Source: Cytophagales bacterium | Lineage (GTDB): Bacteria > Bacteroidota > Bacteroidia > Cytophagales > Cyclobacteriaceae | Direction: 5' to 3' | Length of the DNA: 13,626 nt | Assembly: GCA_029262955.1 (NCBI GenBank) | Contig: JAJCYL010000371.1 | Span: 1 to 13,626, forward strand | Shown here: positions 1-7,928 of the stretch, piece by piece | Layout: every line of letters starts with the position of its first letter | Numbering within the stretch: the stretch's first letter is position 1 | Program-made: the position numbers and the translations under genes | Notes under the pieces: model-generated | Database searches by the model: none | What the model saw: only the letters and a program-made list of their open reading frames with translations | Told to the model about the DNA's origin: nothing

Positions 1-229
1 GATCTGCCCACCAGTGATGAGGAACAAACATTAAAACCAGTACTGAGCCATCATCAAGGAAGAAATCGTAATACCACCATTGCGTGGGTACTTTATCCTC
101 AATGAAATTTTTAGTCTCTGTCTTACGGAGACGCTTATCCGATTGAATTTTATGAGCCTTATGAATAAGAGAGCTACATGACATGAATAGGAAGGATATT
201 ACCAGTGCCATAGAGGCAATTCTTGTCAT
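1..229 (-). CDS. N-terminal part of a lipoprotein, possibly CrtC/lipocalin-like (cut by window edge)
   Basis: An open frame starts with ATG at 229 on the minus strand and runs off the left edge, giving 76 residues. The start is a lipoprotein signal: a hydrophobic stretch (ALVISFLF) followed by MSCSS, with Cys18 as the likely lipidated residue. After a basic linker comes TQWWYYDFFLDDGSVLVLMF. This resembles the EWWYFD...DDG..LVV entry motif of the hydroxyneurosporene synthase (CrtC) / tocopherol-cyclase-like beta-barrel group, but only the first strand or two can be seen, so the family call is tentative. The protein should sit on a membrane facing the periplasm or outside. It lies downstream of the carbon-nitrogen hydrolase gene on the same strand, with a gap of about 77 bp, so it may have its own promoter. 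Confidence is high that it is a gene and low for function. Confidence 0.72.
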   Translation of the reverse strand, partial: MTRIASMALVISFLFMSCSSLIHKAHKIQSDKRLRKTETKNFIEDKVPTQWWYYDFFLDDGSVLVLMFVPHHWWAD

Positions 230-306
230 AAACTGTAGTTAGGTTAACAATTGATTTAGCTCAATAATACAAGTTTTAAAATTAGCAGCTAATTGTAGGG
301 TGGTAG

Positions 307-1038
307 TTAGCCCGTTTTTTCTTGAATGACTTCCTTCGTTTGAGTATCAATTAATAGGAGGCCTTCCGAAATGTCATCCAGTTGCCCGATCAAATAACCC
401 TCGTCATTCCAAATTGATGATTTGCCTGCACACTGTTGTCCATCTGATGTTCCAATGCAATTGGACATGAGGACGGTCATGGAATATTTTTTAGCTATGT
501 CCGCTAATCTATGGAGCGCATTTTCAATACCATTATTAAATTTGGCTACACTGGCTATGTAAAATTTGGCCCCATGACAAGCCGCTTCTTCAGCATGTTT
601 TGCGACCGAAATTTCATAACAAATGGATAACGCAATGTTTTCTTCATAACCAATCAAGCCAATAGTATTTGATTGACTTACAAAATAGGGCTCTTCATCT
701 GCATGCAAATATTTTTTGAAATAGGTCTGCCGATCCTTTCCTGGTTGAAATAAAACCATGCCTATACTTACTCCATCATCTGTATTTATTGGCATTCCAA
801 CACCGATGGTTATTTGATTAAGGTTCCTAATTTGATGAAAAACATCGAGTCGGCTATCATATGAATTGGTAGCTAAACCTGCGGCTAGCTCGGGCTCGTA
901 TCCCGTCAAAGACAATTCCGGGAATATGATGGTATCGGCACCATGAGATATGGCCCGATCGATTAGTTTCTGGTGGTTGGCAATGTTTTTCTCGATGTTT
1001 CCGGTGACCGGCTTAGTCTGGGCTACACAGATTTTCAT
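307..1038 (-). CDS. Carbon-nitrogen hydrolase (nitrilase superfamily)
   Basis: The 243-residue cytosolic protein has the three catalytic landmarks of the nitrilase superfamily: Glu41 in FPELSLTGYEP, Lys109 in YFKKYLH, and nucleophile Cys140 in ALSICYEIS. These enzymes hydrolyse non-peptide C-N bonds (amides, nitriles, carbamoyl groups) through a Cys thioester; the substrate cannot be read from the sequence. The length is slightly short for the family (about 260-280) but the core looks complete, from the MKICVAQTKPVTG first strand to the GLLLIDTQ last strand. It starts 20 bp after the second SRPBCC gene and so is the likely last gene of an ArsR-controlled operon. That is an unusual partner, and it suggests the enzyme is made together with the SRPBCC proteins. 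The family is secure; the substrate is unknown. Confidence 0.9.
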   Translation of the reverse strand: MKICVAQTKPVTGNIEKNIANHQKLIDRAISHGADTIIFPELSLTGYEPELAAGLATNSYDSRLDVFHQIRNLNQITIGVGMPINTDDGVSIGMVLFQPGKDRQTYFKKYLHADEEPYFVSQSNTIGLIGYEENIALSICYEISVAKHAEEAACHGAKFYIASVAKFNNGIENALHRLADIAKKYSMTVLMSNCIGTSDGQQCAGKSSIWNDEGYLIGQLDDISEGLLLIDTQTKEVIQEKTG

Positions 1039-1058
1039 TTTCAGGTAGTGATTAATAA

Positions 1059-1505
1059 TTAAGACTTATTCGGCCTCTTTTCAACCGTTTTTTTCAATGC
1101 CTCGTTCATTGAATCAAGCATGGCGGGCACACTACCTTCCAGTTTACTCCAAAAGAGCGTAACCATTAGCCCACTGAATGCCTCAATGTGAGTAAGCTTG
1201 GTGGTAGACCCTGTGGCTTCCAGTTCAAAGATCTTATCATTGGTGAATAAAAATTCCGCCATCATCTTAGCTCTCCATCGGAAATATGTGGGTTCTTTAA
1301 TCTGAGTAACAATTGGCTCATATCGTTGAGCATCTTTGCCATCTTTACCACACATTGTTATAGCAATTTTGGAACCAAGTGCAGCCGGTCCGTTTGCTTC
1401 GTTAACTATTGGATTCCAATCTTTCCAATTATCAAAATCAATCAGGACGCTCCAGACTTCTGCGATCGGGGCATGGATTTCTATTTCAGTTCGGATTTCT
1501 CTCAT
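1059..1505 (-). CDS. SRPBCC-family protein (polyketide cyclase/dehydrase-like)
   Basis: The 148-residue protein begins with the typical SRPBCC (START/Bet v1-like) opening: IEIHAPIAEVWSVLIDFDNWKDWNPIV. This covers the first strand, the helix that packs under the cavity, and the W..WNP turn. The body alternates strands (YFRWRAKMMAEF, KIFELEATGSTTKLTHIEAF), and the long C-terminal helix (SVPAMLDSMNEALKKTVEKR) closes the hydrophobic pocket. Members bind small hydrophobic ligands; a few are cyclases, and most have no known reaction. No catalytic residue can be assigned. The gene lies 45 bp after the AHSA1-type SRPBCC gene and 20 bp before the carbon-nitrogen hydrolase gene, so two different SRPBCC proteins share one transcript with an ArsR regulator. 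Confidence 0.88.
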   Translation of the reverse strand: MREIRTEIEIHAPIAEVWSVLIDFDNWKDWNPIVNEANGPAALGSKIAITMCGKDGKDAQRYEPIVTQIKEPTYFRWRAKMMAEFLFTNDKIFELEATGSTTKLTHIEAFSGLMVTLFWSKLEGSVPAMLDSMNEALKKTVEKRPNKS

Positions 1506-1550
1506 AATAATTGTTGCTTTTGCATTTTGGATATGTTGTCAATTCACGGG

Positions 1551-2000
1551 TCAGTTTTTGGTTTGAAGGTATTCTTCGAGTCTCTCGAAAGTAGAGGACC
1601 AGCCATTGTAAAAACCCATTTGTTCCTGCTGTTTGCAATATTCCTCAGTTGGGTGAACTACATTAAATGTGAAGATCGTTTTGTCGCCGTCCTCTTCGAA
1701 TATAGCCTGTATTTCTACTCCCTCGGTCATTGGTCTGAAATTGGCGGATGAAAATATTTTTTCCAGTGCTACAATGGCAGAATAAACTCCCTCACCGATA
1801 AACTCGTTGCCGTCAGGCATGAGCATGGAATACTCCCATTTACCGCCTATTTGAAAGTCATGATGCACTACTTTGGTATCCATTCCCTTTGGTCCCCACC
1901 ATTGAGCGATATGTTCAGGTTGAGTCCAGGCCTCCCATACCAATTGGATGGGCGCACTAAGGGTTCTCTGTAATGTTAATGTTCGTTTAGGGTCGTTCAT
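1551..2000 (-). CDS. SRPBCC protein of the AHSA1/CalC type
   Basis: The 149-residue protein has the classical AHSA1/CalC-like pattern: a first strand (LTLQRTLSAPIQLVWEAWTQPEHIAQWWGPKG), then GGKWEYSMLMPDG, and a final helix with GFYNGWSSTFERLEEYL. The AWT.PE...WWGP and W...LERL motifs are the usual signature of this SRPBCC branch, which is commonly encoded beside an ArsR repressor in bacteria. The molecular role of these bacterial proteins is mostly unknown; ligand binding is the usual assumption. The start codon is 1 bp after the ArsR stop codon, so the two are almost certainly translated from one mRNA. The family is secure; no substrate is visible. Confidence 0.92.
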   Translation of the reverse strand: MNDPKRTLTLQRTLSAPIQLVWEAWTQPEHIAQWWGPKGMDTKVVHHDFQIGGKWEYSMLMPDGNEFIGEGVYSAIVALEKIFSSANFRPMTEGVEIQAIFEEDGDKTIFTFNVVHPTEEYCKQQEQMGFYNGWSSTFERLEEYLQTKN

Positions 2001-2001
2001 A

Positions 2002-2337
2002 TCATTGATCTTTTATGTTTTTTGATTGTAATTTGTTCAAATAATCTTCGAAGGAATCAAGTTTTTCATCCCAGAGCTTGCGGTATTTCCCTACCCAATC
2101 AGCAATTTCAAAAAGGCTTTCAGGTTTAATTTGGCAAAAACGTTCTCGCCCATGCTGGTGAATGACAATCAGATCGCATTCATTTAAGATTTTAATGTGC
2201 TTAGAGATTGCAGGTCTGCTGATCTCGAATTTTTCTGCGATAGCATTCACAGTTAGTCTATCGTCGACTAATAAATCGATGATATCTCTTCGAATGGGGT
2301 CAGCTATTGCCTGAAAAACATCCCTTCTCATAATCAT
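2002..2337 (-). CDS. ArsR-family winged-helix repressor
   Basis: The 111-residue regulator has the ArsR/SmtB winged helix: VFQAIADPIRRDIIDLL (helices 1-2), TVNAIAEKFEISRPAISKHIKIL (helix-turn-helix, about residues 29-51), and a wing with HGRERFCQI. The metal-binding ELCVCD motif of the recognition helix is absent; only Cys54 and Cys67 are present. It is therefore probably not a classical metal sensor but belongs to the ArsR group paired with SRPBCC proteins. It is the first gene of the four-gene minus-strand operon. Two GTAAY-N6-GTTAC sites sit on its own promoter, which points to autorepression. The start is ATG at 2337. A second in-frame ATG (Met3) follows at 2331, and there is little room for a leader, so the exact start is uncertain by two codons. 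Confidence 0.93.
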   Translation of the reverse strand: MIMRRDVFQAIADPIRRDIIDLLVDDRLTVNAIAEKFEISRPAISKHIKILNECDLIVIHQHGRERFCQIKPESLFEIADWVGKYRKLWDEKLDSFEDYLNKLQSKNIKDQ

Positions 2338-2383
2338 GTAACTGATTGGTTACAAATATATATGTAATCATCCGGTTACGCAA
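2338..2383 (-). promoter_or_regulatory. Bacteroidota-type promoter with two ArsR-type operators
   Basis: Read on the minus strand, TTG (2383-2381), a 20-bp spacer and TATATTTG (2360-2353) match the phylum's -33 and -7 (TAnnTTTG) elements. Two similar imperfect palindromes lie here on the plus strand: GTAACTGATTGGTTAC (2338-2353), between the -7 box and the start codon, and GTAATCATCCGGTTAC (2364-2379), inside the spacer. Their centres are 26 bp apart. Repressor bound at either site would block polymerase, so this is probably the ArsR autoregulatory control region. The boxes and repeats are visible in the sequence; ArsR as the binder is inferred. Confidence 0.7.
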
Positions 2384-2467
2384 TATTAATTTCAGGAATA
2401 GTTAATAATTGAAGAGGAGGGTGTCTGAGGTGATTCATTGAAAATTATGTATTGGCCAACACTGCGA

Positions 2468-3058
2468 TTATTTGTCTACACTTTTCAGGTGCTCTAAAAC
2501 TTCTTTCGACTGTTCGAGGTGCCTTTGTTCATGGGTTACTATGATGTCAAACGCGACTTCAAGCCTATAAACAATGTTCTTATTTGCAGGAGATGAAATA
2601 ATAACGCCGTCTTCAACCAACCTTTTTGAGGCCTCTATTTCACTTTTTAAGTCATCCTGATGTACAGAAAATCTTTCCAATAAGCCCTCTGATACATTTC
2701 CTTTTGTAGGCTCCCATATTGGAAAAGTTTTCATTTTTTTCTTTCGGTCGGGTTTTACTGCATTTAGGACAGTCTTGCCTAAGAAGGACACAATAAAATT
2801 AAACTTAGCAATGAATGGCGGCTTGTAGCCTCCTGATTTTAAGACAGACAGAATGGGAAAATACGTCTGATTAATAACCATAATATGATCAATATTTTGG
2901 GCAATGCTCCAGGTGTCCGGGTTGGGTTTCCAGTTTAGCTCGTCATTTGTCAATGAACCAAAGAGGTTCTGAAATTCAGTTGTAGTGCTATCGATTTGAT
3001 CTATCCAACGCATCATTTTGTCTTTAATCTTGAAATTGAATGATGAGGCAAAGATCAA
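2468..3058 (-). CDS. DinB-family four-helix-bundle protein
   Basis: The 196-residue protein is of the DinB / YfiT-like superfamily. The pattern DELNWKPNPDTWSIAQNIDHIMVINQTYF is the standard helix-1/2 region, with His58 as the first metal ligand. IIVTHEQRHLEQSKEVLEHL supplies His176 and His180, the H-x3-H pair of the last helix. Characterised relatives bind a divalent metal and some are thiol-dependent transferases or hydrolases; the substrate here is unknown. The family usually begins about where Met15/Met16 (MMRWIDQ) lie, so translation may start near 3016-3011 rather than at 3058. The gene stands alone, with gaps on both sides. No signal peptide or membrane segment is clear. Confidence 0.88.
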   Translation of the reverse strand: MIFASSFNFKIKDKMMRWIDQIDSTTTEFQNLFGSLTNDELNWKPNPDTWSIAQNIDHIMVINQTYFPILSVLKSGGYKPPFIAKFNFIVSFLGKTVLNAVKPDRKKKMKTFPIWEPTKGNVSEGLLERFSVHQDDLKSEIEASKRLVEDGVIISSPANKNIVYRLEVAFDIIVTHEQRHLEQSKEVLEHLKSVDK

Positions 3059-3096
3059 CCCTTTGGTATGTTTTAATATTGGTATAGACCAAGATT

Positions 3097-3657
3097 TTAT
3101 ATGCGAACGCTGTTGATCAGCTTGCTAAAGTTGGTGGAATCAATCCTTAAATAGGAGGCTAAGTCTTTTTGAGAAATGATGTGCAGCAAATGTGGACTTC
3201 TTTTAACGAAAGATTTAAACCGAGTTTCCATATCGAAAGCCATAAGCTCATAATAACGTTGTAGCATCCCTATGAGGAGCGTTTCAGTCGCTTTGCGAAA
3301 GAGGGTTTCGATTTCACGATGTTTATACATTAATTGTTGATGCTTTTCAAATGAGATCCGCAGAAACTTGCTGTCAGTAGTGGTTTCCAGAAAATATTTT
3401 GAAGGGATTTGCGTAAAAAATGATTCTGGAATTCCGCTAAATGATGGGGGATAGGTGAAAGCCATAATGTGCTGTTTATCCTCATTCATGTAGTAAGCTT
3501 TTTGAATTCCATCAACGACGAAATACCAATATCGTTCAGTTTCCCCAGGTGCGGTCATGATGGTTTTTCTTGGCGCAGAATATTCTACCCAATGAGAAAT
3601 GTATTCTTCCAGAATGACATCATCGACTTTATGAAACTGAGATAGGAATTCTTTCAT
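3097..3657 (-). CDS. Crp/Fnr-like transcriptional regulator
   Basis: The 186-residue protein has a cyclic-nucleotide-binding-like beta roll at the N-terminus (about residues 15-105; PGETERYWYFVVDGIQKAYY, then MAFTYPPSFSGIPESFF). A dimer helix follows (about 115-140; LFRKATETLLIGMLQRYYELM), then a C-terminal helix-turn-helix at about 162-182 (SQKDLASYLRIDSTNFSKLI). The beta roll lacks the phosphate-binding R/S pair of true cAMP receptors, and no Fe-S cysteines are present. The ligand is therefore unknown. This shape is the common single-gene Crp/Fnr regulator of Bacteroidota. The amidohydrolase gene lies upstream on the same strand with a 96-bp gap; no operon link is clear. Confidence 0.88.
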   Translation of the reverse strand: MKEFLSQFHKVDDVILEEYISHWVEYSAPRKTIMTAPGETERYWYFVVDGIQKAYYMNEDKQHIMAFTYPPSFSGIPESFFTQIPSKYFLETTTDSKFLRISFEKHQQLMYKHREIETLFRKATETLLIGMLQRYYELMAFDMETRFKSFVKRSPHLLHIISQKDLASYLRIDSTNFSKLINSVRI

Positions 3658-3753
3658 ACAAGGTTCAGTTGGAGTCTTATAGCCCTTTAGTCTAACCCTA
3701 ATTTACAGTTTGTGTTTCGAGACTTCGACGGTTAAAAATAGCTAATTAGTCCT

Positions 3754-5298
3754 CTATTTTCTGAACTCATCAATATTCACCTTGCGACTTAAATCATTGG
3801 CTTGCTTTACAGCCGCTAATATTTGATCTAACAAAACTCTATCGAATACCTGACCCTTGGCAATTACCATGTGAATGGCTTTTGTGTTGGAAATATCCTC
3901 TAAAGGATTTTTGTCCAGTAGTACCAAATTAGCTTCGTATCCGGGCGATATCTTGCCTGAATTGCTCTTCAACCATGCAGCAGGTACTGAAGTGGATGCC
4001 TTAAGAACTTGTGAGGTAGACATACCAGCACGATTTAGAGCACCAAGCTCGTCGTGTAATGAAAACCCAGGCACTGTTGGAGGTAAGTTTGCATCAGTTC
4101 CGGTCATAATTTTAACTCCCATTTTGGAGAAGTTAGCTGCCAATAGCTGACAAGCCTTGCCATAAGTTTCCCAATACTTTTTGTGGCTGGCCATTTTCTC
4201 TTCACCTAAGTCGTCATTCATTTTGTACCGATTTACTTCAGGAAGCCACCCGAGTCCACCAGGAATATAACTGACCCATTCACTTATTCCGGGGTTTTGG
4301 TAGTCCAATTCCACCTCCTTAAGAACTTGTTCAAGCTCAAATTTTTGGCGGACGAAACTTTCAGTGAGCCACAAGGTAGAAGTGACTGCAATATCATTTT
4401 TGATTAAATTATTAGCCAGGGCTTCGCTCCGTTCCCCAACAAATTTCAAAAACTCATCTTCTTTACCGTAGTAAGAACCAAAAACACTTTCATGGGAAGG
4501 ATCGAATTCTCGCTGCAACGCATTCATTACTTCCTCCAAATGTGCAATATCACTTTGGCCACTCTCCCAGACATCTGAAAGCTCCAAACTCCAGGGTAGG
4601 TGCCCCATAACCGGCATGCCTAAAGATTTTGCGGTTTCATTAATCGCCAAATAGGTTTCCTTGGTGAGTTGGCTGTAGATTTTTATGCCATTATAACCCT
4701 GATCATAAAGCATCTTTACCTTTTTCCTGGCGTCTTCAGCATTCTTGATATTCATGTAGCCCTGTGACCAACTCATAAACCAGCCTTCTAGATCATCGAA
4801 AGTTCCCAGTCTTGGTGAGGCAACGAACATCTTGGGACCAATTCTACCATTTTCTATTTCTTGCTTCCACTTCAAGTGATTTTCCTCCCCAATCAATTCT
4901 CGAATTTCCGTAACCCCATTGGCCAGGTAGAGCAATAGGTCATTTGGACTTTGAAACAAATGGACATGGGTATCTATTAAACCGGGGATTAAATATTTTC
5001 CTGTACCATCAATTATTGTTGCATTTGATGGAATGTCGACAGTGCTATCAATAGAGGTAATTAAGCCCTGCACAATTAAGAGAGTTTGTTTCGCTATAAT
5101 ACTATCCCCATCGGGCGATAATACATTAACATCTTTGATTGCGAATGGTCCCTCTTGAGGTTTAAACTGCTCATAATCTACCTCTTCAGTAAGCCCACCA
5201 TACATGCGTATACCATCTCTCGTCATCAATATGAATCCTACAGAGATTAATAAGATTAAGAAGAGTGCAGTGTATTTGATCCATTTTTTCCAGTTCAT
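3754..5298 (-). CDS. Membrane-anchored amidohydrolase (imidazolonepropionase-like)
   Basis: The 514-residue metal-dependent hydrolase belongs to the amidohydrolase superfamily. The start chosen is ATG at 5298, giving MNWKKWIKYTALFLILLISV, a positively charged start and a hydrophobic anchor (about residues 8-25). The frame stays open to an ATG at 5397, but those extra 33 residues look non-coding and would bury the anchor. Metal and active-site residues, in the 514-residue numbering: His111 and His113 in IDTHVHLF, Lys206 in GIKIY, His233 in GHLPW, His253 in AHLEE, and Asp402 in TGTDANLPP. This is the layout of the imidazolonepropionase/prolidase-like branch, where the lysine may be carboxylated. 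The enzyme is probably tethered to the inner membrane with its barrel in the periplasm. The substrate is unknown; peptides or cyclic amides are typical. Confidence 0.9.
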   Translation of the reverse strand: MNWKKWIKYTALFLILLISVGFILMTRDGIRMYGGLTEEVDYEQFKPQEGPFAIKDVNVLSPDGDSIIAKQTLLIVQGLITSIDSTVDIPSNATIIDGTGKYLIPGLIDTHVHLFQSPNDLLLYLANGVTEIRELIGEENHLKWKQEIENGRIGPKMFVASPRLGTFDDLEGWFMSWSQGYMNIKNAEDARKKVKMLYDQGYNGIKIYSQLTKETYLAINETAKSLGMPVMGHLPWSLELSDVWESGQSDIAHLEEVMNALQREFDPSHESVFGSYYGKEDEFLKFVGERSEALANNLIKNDIAVTSTLWLTESFVRQKFELEQVLKEVELDYQNPGISEWVSYIPGGLGWLPEVNRYKMNDDLGEEKMASHKKYWETYGKACQLLAANFSKMGVKIMTGTDANLPPTVPGFSLHDELGALNRAGMSTSQVLKASTSVPAAWLKSNSGKISPGYEANLVLLDKNPLEDISNTKAIHMVIAKGQVFDRVLLDQILAAVKQANDLSRKVNIDEFRK

Positions 5299-5452
5299 CG
5301 TTTTTGTTTTTTTGTGAATGAATAAGCCAAACCTATGGGAGGGTTGATAACTGACAAAAACTATGTGACCACTGTCAACCAATGGGATCAAATGCAAGCA
5401 CTAAGTGACTATTGACAAAGGAACGGGACGAATAGCAAGGGTGAAAACAGAA

Positions 5453-6292
5453 TTAATGATTGCGGAATAGGGGAACGCAGGCCCTTGAAACCGGGATAGT
5501 TTTGTTACAATCGGAGAGAGATAACAATAAACCTTGTGCGTTGCCGGTGGCAGCTACAATGGCGTCTTTGTTTACCAGGTAAGATCGATGACATTTAGTG
5601 ATTGGGCTTCCTTCAATCATTGTGAGTACTTCCTTCAACGTGATGCGTTCGGTTTGAATTTTCAAATCACCTTCATTATTAAGAAAGCCTATTTGAACAT
5701 AATTCTGCAAGGCTTCTATGTATTTAATCTGATTGGTAGGGATGTGGAATAATTGATCACTACCGGCACCATTGACCTTTTTAGAAGGTGAAATTGTGAG
5801 GTTAATTTCGTCAGCAATTAGCTGATACTTTTTTTCACCCTTTAGGACCAAAAAGCCCCCAAGTGCAGTGATAGGTATAATGCCAATCACGAACGTACTA
5901 TAAATCATAGTTGGCAAAAGCTCCCAGTCAATAAAACCGATAATGATCAATCGGGCGAAGATGAAGTTAGCCATACTGATGAAAAGCATGGTACCCAGGT
6001 TATTCAGTATCCATTTCCCAAGAGTCCAGCTGGCCTTTAGGCCAACAATTCTGAGTAATTGGCCAACGGTCAACTCATAAAGTAATGCTCCGATAAATGT
6101 CATACCCCCAAAACCCAGACAAACAAAGAATGCGTTCGATTCTAACGAAGAAAGACCAAAGGGTTGAAAGACATAAAGGAAAAATGTGATGAATAGACTA
6201 AGTATCGTCAGGTACTTTAGATAGGCAGCCCAGCTATCAAAATCAGGAAAAGGTTTGCTTAATATTTGAAGGATTATACGAATTGGTTTCAT
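5453..6292 (-). CDS. LytTR DNA-binding regulator with four membrane segments
   Basis: The 279-residue protein has about four hydrophobic segments (roughly residues 25-43, 53-76, 98-120 and 127-150). A linker leads to a C-terminal LytTR DNA-binding domain (about 180-279), recognisable from HIPTNQIKYIEALQNYVQIGF, QTERITLKEVL and CHRSYLVNKDAIV. Members bind DNA through a ten-stranded beta fold. This membrane-LytTR layout is common in Bacteroidota, where it acts as a one-component sensor without a separate kinase; the signal is unknown. The gene lies 154 bp upstream of the amidohydrolase start on the same strand and may act on it or itself, but no LytTR site was identified. Confidence 0.9.
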   Translation of the reverse strand: MKPIRIILQILSKPFPDFDSWAAYLKYLTILSLFITFFLYVFQPFGLSSLESNAFFVCLGFGGMTFIGALLYELTVGQLLRIVGLKASWTLGKWILNNLGTMLFISMANFIFARLIIIGFIDWELLPTMIYSTFVIGIIPITALGGFLVLKGEKKYQLIADEINLTISPSKKVNGAGSDQLFHIPTNQIKYIEALQNYVQIGFLNNEGDLKIQTERITLKEVLTMIEGSPITKCHRSYLVNKDAIVAATGNAQGLLLSLSDCNKTIPVSRACVPLFRNH

Positions 6293-6359
6293 TAATTAAA
6301 AGGTATAGTACTCGATTATGTTTTTGAATCCTTGCTACTCATCAATCCTAATGGTCGTT

Positions 6360-7001
6360 TTAGCTTATTTTTTGGGTGGGATATTTAATTCCAGAATATT
6401 TCCAGTGATAATCAAAGCAAGTGGGGCAGATTGAATGACTGGCGTTGCAAGGCGTTTTTTCTACCCAAGCAGGTACCCAGTGCCAAATTTCAGGTTGTTC
6501 TACACATTGAATGTGTCTACAATTGCTACATTGTGTAATCAATCCTGTGGATTGGACATAGCGTTTATTTATTGCCTCATAATCTTTTAGATCAATACGA
6601 TTCATGGGTAAATTCACCTTTAAAGTATTTATTATTATTAGTCCTTCACCATTTTTCAGTGGGTAGCACCCTTGATGAAACAGTCTAAATTCATTTCTAC
6701 TGGAGCATTCAAATTCATGTTGCCAATGTTCCCCGGTAGCTAATGAATTCTCATAGTTCATGATGTAAAATTCTTGTATCTTTTCTCCTCTTAATGCTTT
6801 TATGATAGGTGTGCCTAAAGGGTATTTATCAAAAATATTTTTACCTATGTCATTCTCTTTTGCAAAATGAATAAATGCAGGGTTGAAGTAGATCAAATTC
6901 AATTCTTTAGACAAAGCATAAATAGAATTTTTACTGTTTTCTAAGGTGACGAAATCAATCCCGATCAATTTAGATCGAAAATCTTCATTATATCTTTTCA
7001 T
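6360..7001 (-). CDS. PAS-domain protein with C-terminal four-cysteine motif
   Basis: The 213-residue protein has an N-terminal PAS-like sensor fold at about residues 15-130 (SIYALSKELNLIYFNPAFIHFAKEN..GKNIFD, then HEFECSSRNEFRLFHQGCYPLKN). A C-terminal segment carries two CxxC pairs: Cys158/Cys161 (QCSNCRHIQ) and Cys192/Cys195 (HSICPTC), with W.WVPAWVEK between them. This tail resembles the C-x2-C...W....SHGICP.C segment found after PAS or receiver domains in many environmental bacteria; zinc binding is likely but unproved. No kinase, cyclase or DNA-binding domain is present, so it is a stand-alone sensor or adaptor. It lies 67 bp upstream of the LytTR gene on the same strand, so the two could be co-transcribed. 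Function is not established. Confidence 0.75.
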   Translation of the reverse strand: MKRYNEDFRSKLIGIDFVTLENSKNSIYALSKELNLIYFNPAFIHFAKENDIGKNIFDKYPLGTPIIKALRGEKIQEFYIMNYENSLATGEHWQHEFECSSRNEFRLFHQGCYPLKNGEGLIIINTLKVNLPMNRIDLKDYEAINKRYVQSTGLITQCSNCRHIQCVEQPEIWHWVPAWVEKTPCNASHSICPTCFDYHWKYSGIKYPTQKIS

Positions 7002-7088
7002 ACTTTTTTAATTACACCTATTATCACGGCTATAAGTAGTTGAATGGGTCAGTACTTAACTTTTGTAATCAAGGCGTTTCTTTTCGCT

Positions 7089-7928
7089 TTAAGGGCGTAT
7101 ATTTTTGTTGGCATCTGTTTTTTCATTATTGTCCCTAGTCAGGAATTGAAGGCTAATTGTCAAAAAGCTATTCAGGTTTGGACTGACGATGGCATTATGC
7201 CCTGTGTTTGGAACTATCCATAATTCTGAATTAGGTATATTTTTATATAATGTAAATGCCGGATCGACACCAACGATTTCATCACGGTCTCCCTGAACGA
7301 TCATAGTCCTGAAATTGAAGGTGTTTAACTTTTCATTGCTTAGATTAATCTTAAAATTAAGATTTGGGTCGAATAATGCCTTAATCGGATTTTCTCCATG
7401 GTGATGTATTTCATTTAGTTCTTCAATGAATTCAGCGGGAAGATTTTCATAAGAAAAGGCACTATCACCTTTTGTATTTTCTCCTCCGTTATAGACAGGA
7501 GAAGTACCAATTAGAATCATTGACTCAATTTTTTCTGGGTTAGAATTAGCCAATTCAAGTAACGTTAGTCCTCCATAGCTCAAACCAATAGCTCTTATTT
7601 TTTTTAATTTTAGATAATCCAATAGCTCTAAAATATCTTTAGACGATTTTTCTATCGTAAAGTCAGAAGTGACTCGGGAAGTTCTACCGTGTCCACGAAG
7701 ATCAATAGCATAAACTTCAAAATACTCGGCATATGTTCGAACATATTCGGACCAAAACCTGGAAGATTGTGTCCAACCATGAAGAAGTAATAGTGGCTCC
7801 CCATCTCCATAGACTTCATAATACATATCGATTCCATTCACCTCTACGGTCTCCGTATTTTTAAGAAGTTGCCCGAAATTTTGCCCTGGAGTTATTGCCA
7901 TTATTATGAATGCTATAAGCTCTTTCAT
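7089..7928 (-). CDS. Alpha/beta-fold hydrolase
   Basis: The 279-residue hydrolase has the standard landmarks: oxyanion-hole strand LLLLHGWTQSSRFW (His50-Gly51), nucleophile elbow GLSYGG with Ser117, acid Asp216 in GDRDEIV, and His244 in PNTGHN. The AIDLRGHGRTS segment before the nucleophile is typical of the broad esterase / epoxide-hydrolase / haloperoxidase-like group. The first 16 residues (MKELIAFIIMAITPGQ) are hydrophobic and could be a weak signal peptide, so the enzyme may be exported. The last 15 residues are charged and look like a loose tail. The substrate cannot be predicted. It lies 87 bp upstream of the PAS gene on the same strand. No strong promoter was found, although TAAATTTA lies in the 50 bp before the start. 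Confidence 0.9.
   Translation of the reverse strand: MKELIAFIIMAITPGQNFGQLLKNTETVEVNGIDMYYEVYGDGEPLLLLHGWTQSSRFWSEYVRTYAEYFEVYAIDLRGHGRTSRVTSDFTIEKSSKDILELLDYLKLKKIRAIGLSYGGLTLLELANSNPEKIESMILIGTSPVYNGGENTKGDSAFSYENLPAEFIEELNEIHHHGENPIKALFDPNLNFKINLSNEKLNTFNFRTMIVQGDRDEIVGVDPAFTLYKNIPNSELWIVPNTGHNAIVSPNLNSFLTISLQFLTRDNNEKTDANKNIRP

Noticed and set aside
1326..1751. Plus-strand open frame of about 140 codons opposite the two SRPBCC genes
   Set aside because: It runs antisense to two well-supported genes, and its translation (many Phe, Cys, Ser) has no domain-like pattern.
3875..4150. Plus-strand open frame inside the amidohydrolase gene
   Set aside because: It is the complement of conserved amidohydrolase sequence and has no family-like pattern of its own.
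5299..5397. 33-codon N-terminal extension of the amidohydrolase
   Set aside because: The extension lacks family similarity, and the downstream ATG gives a normal membrane anchor at the very start.
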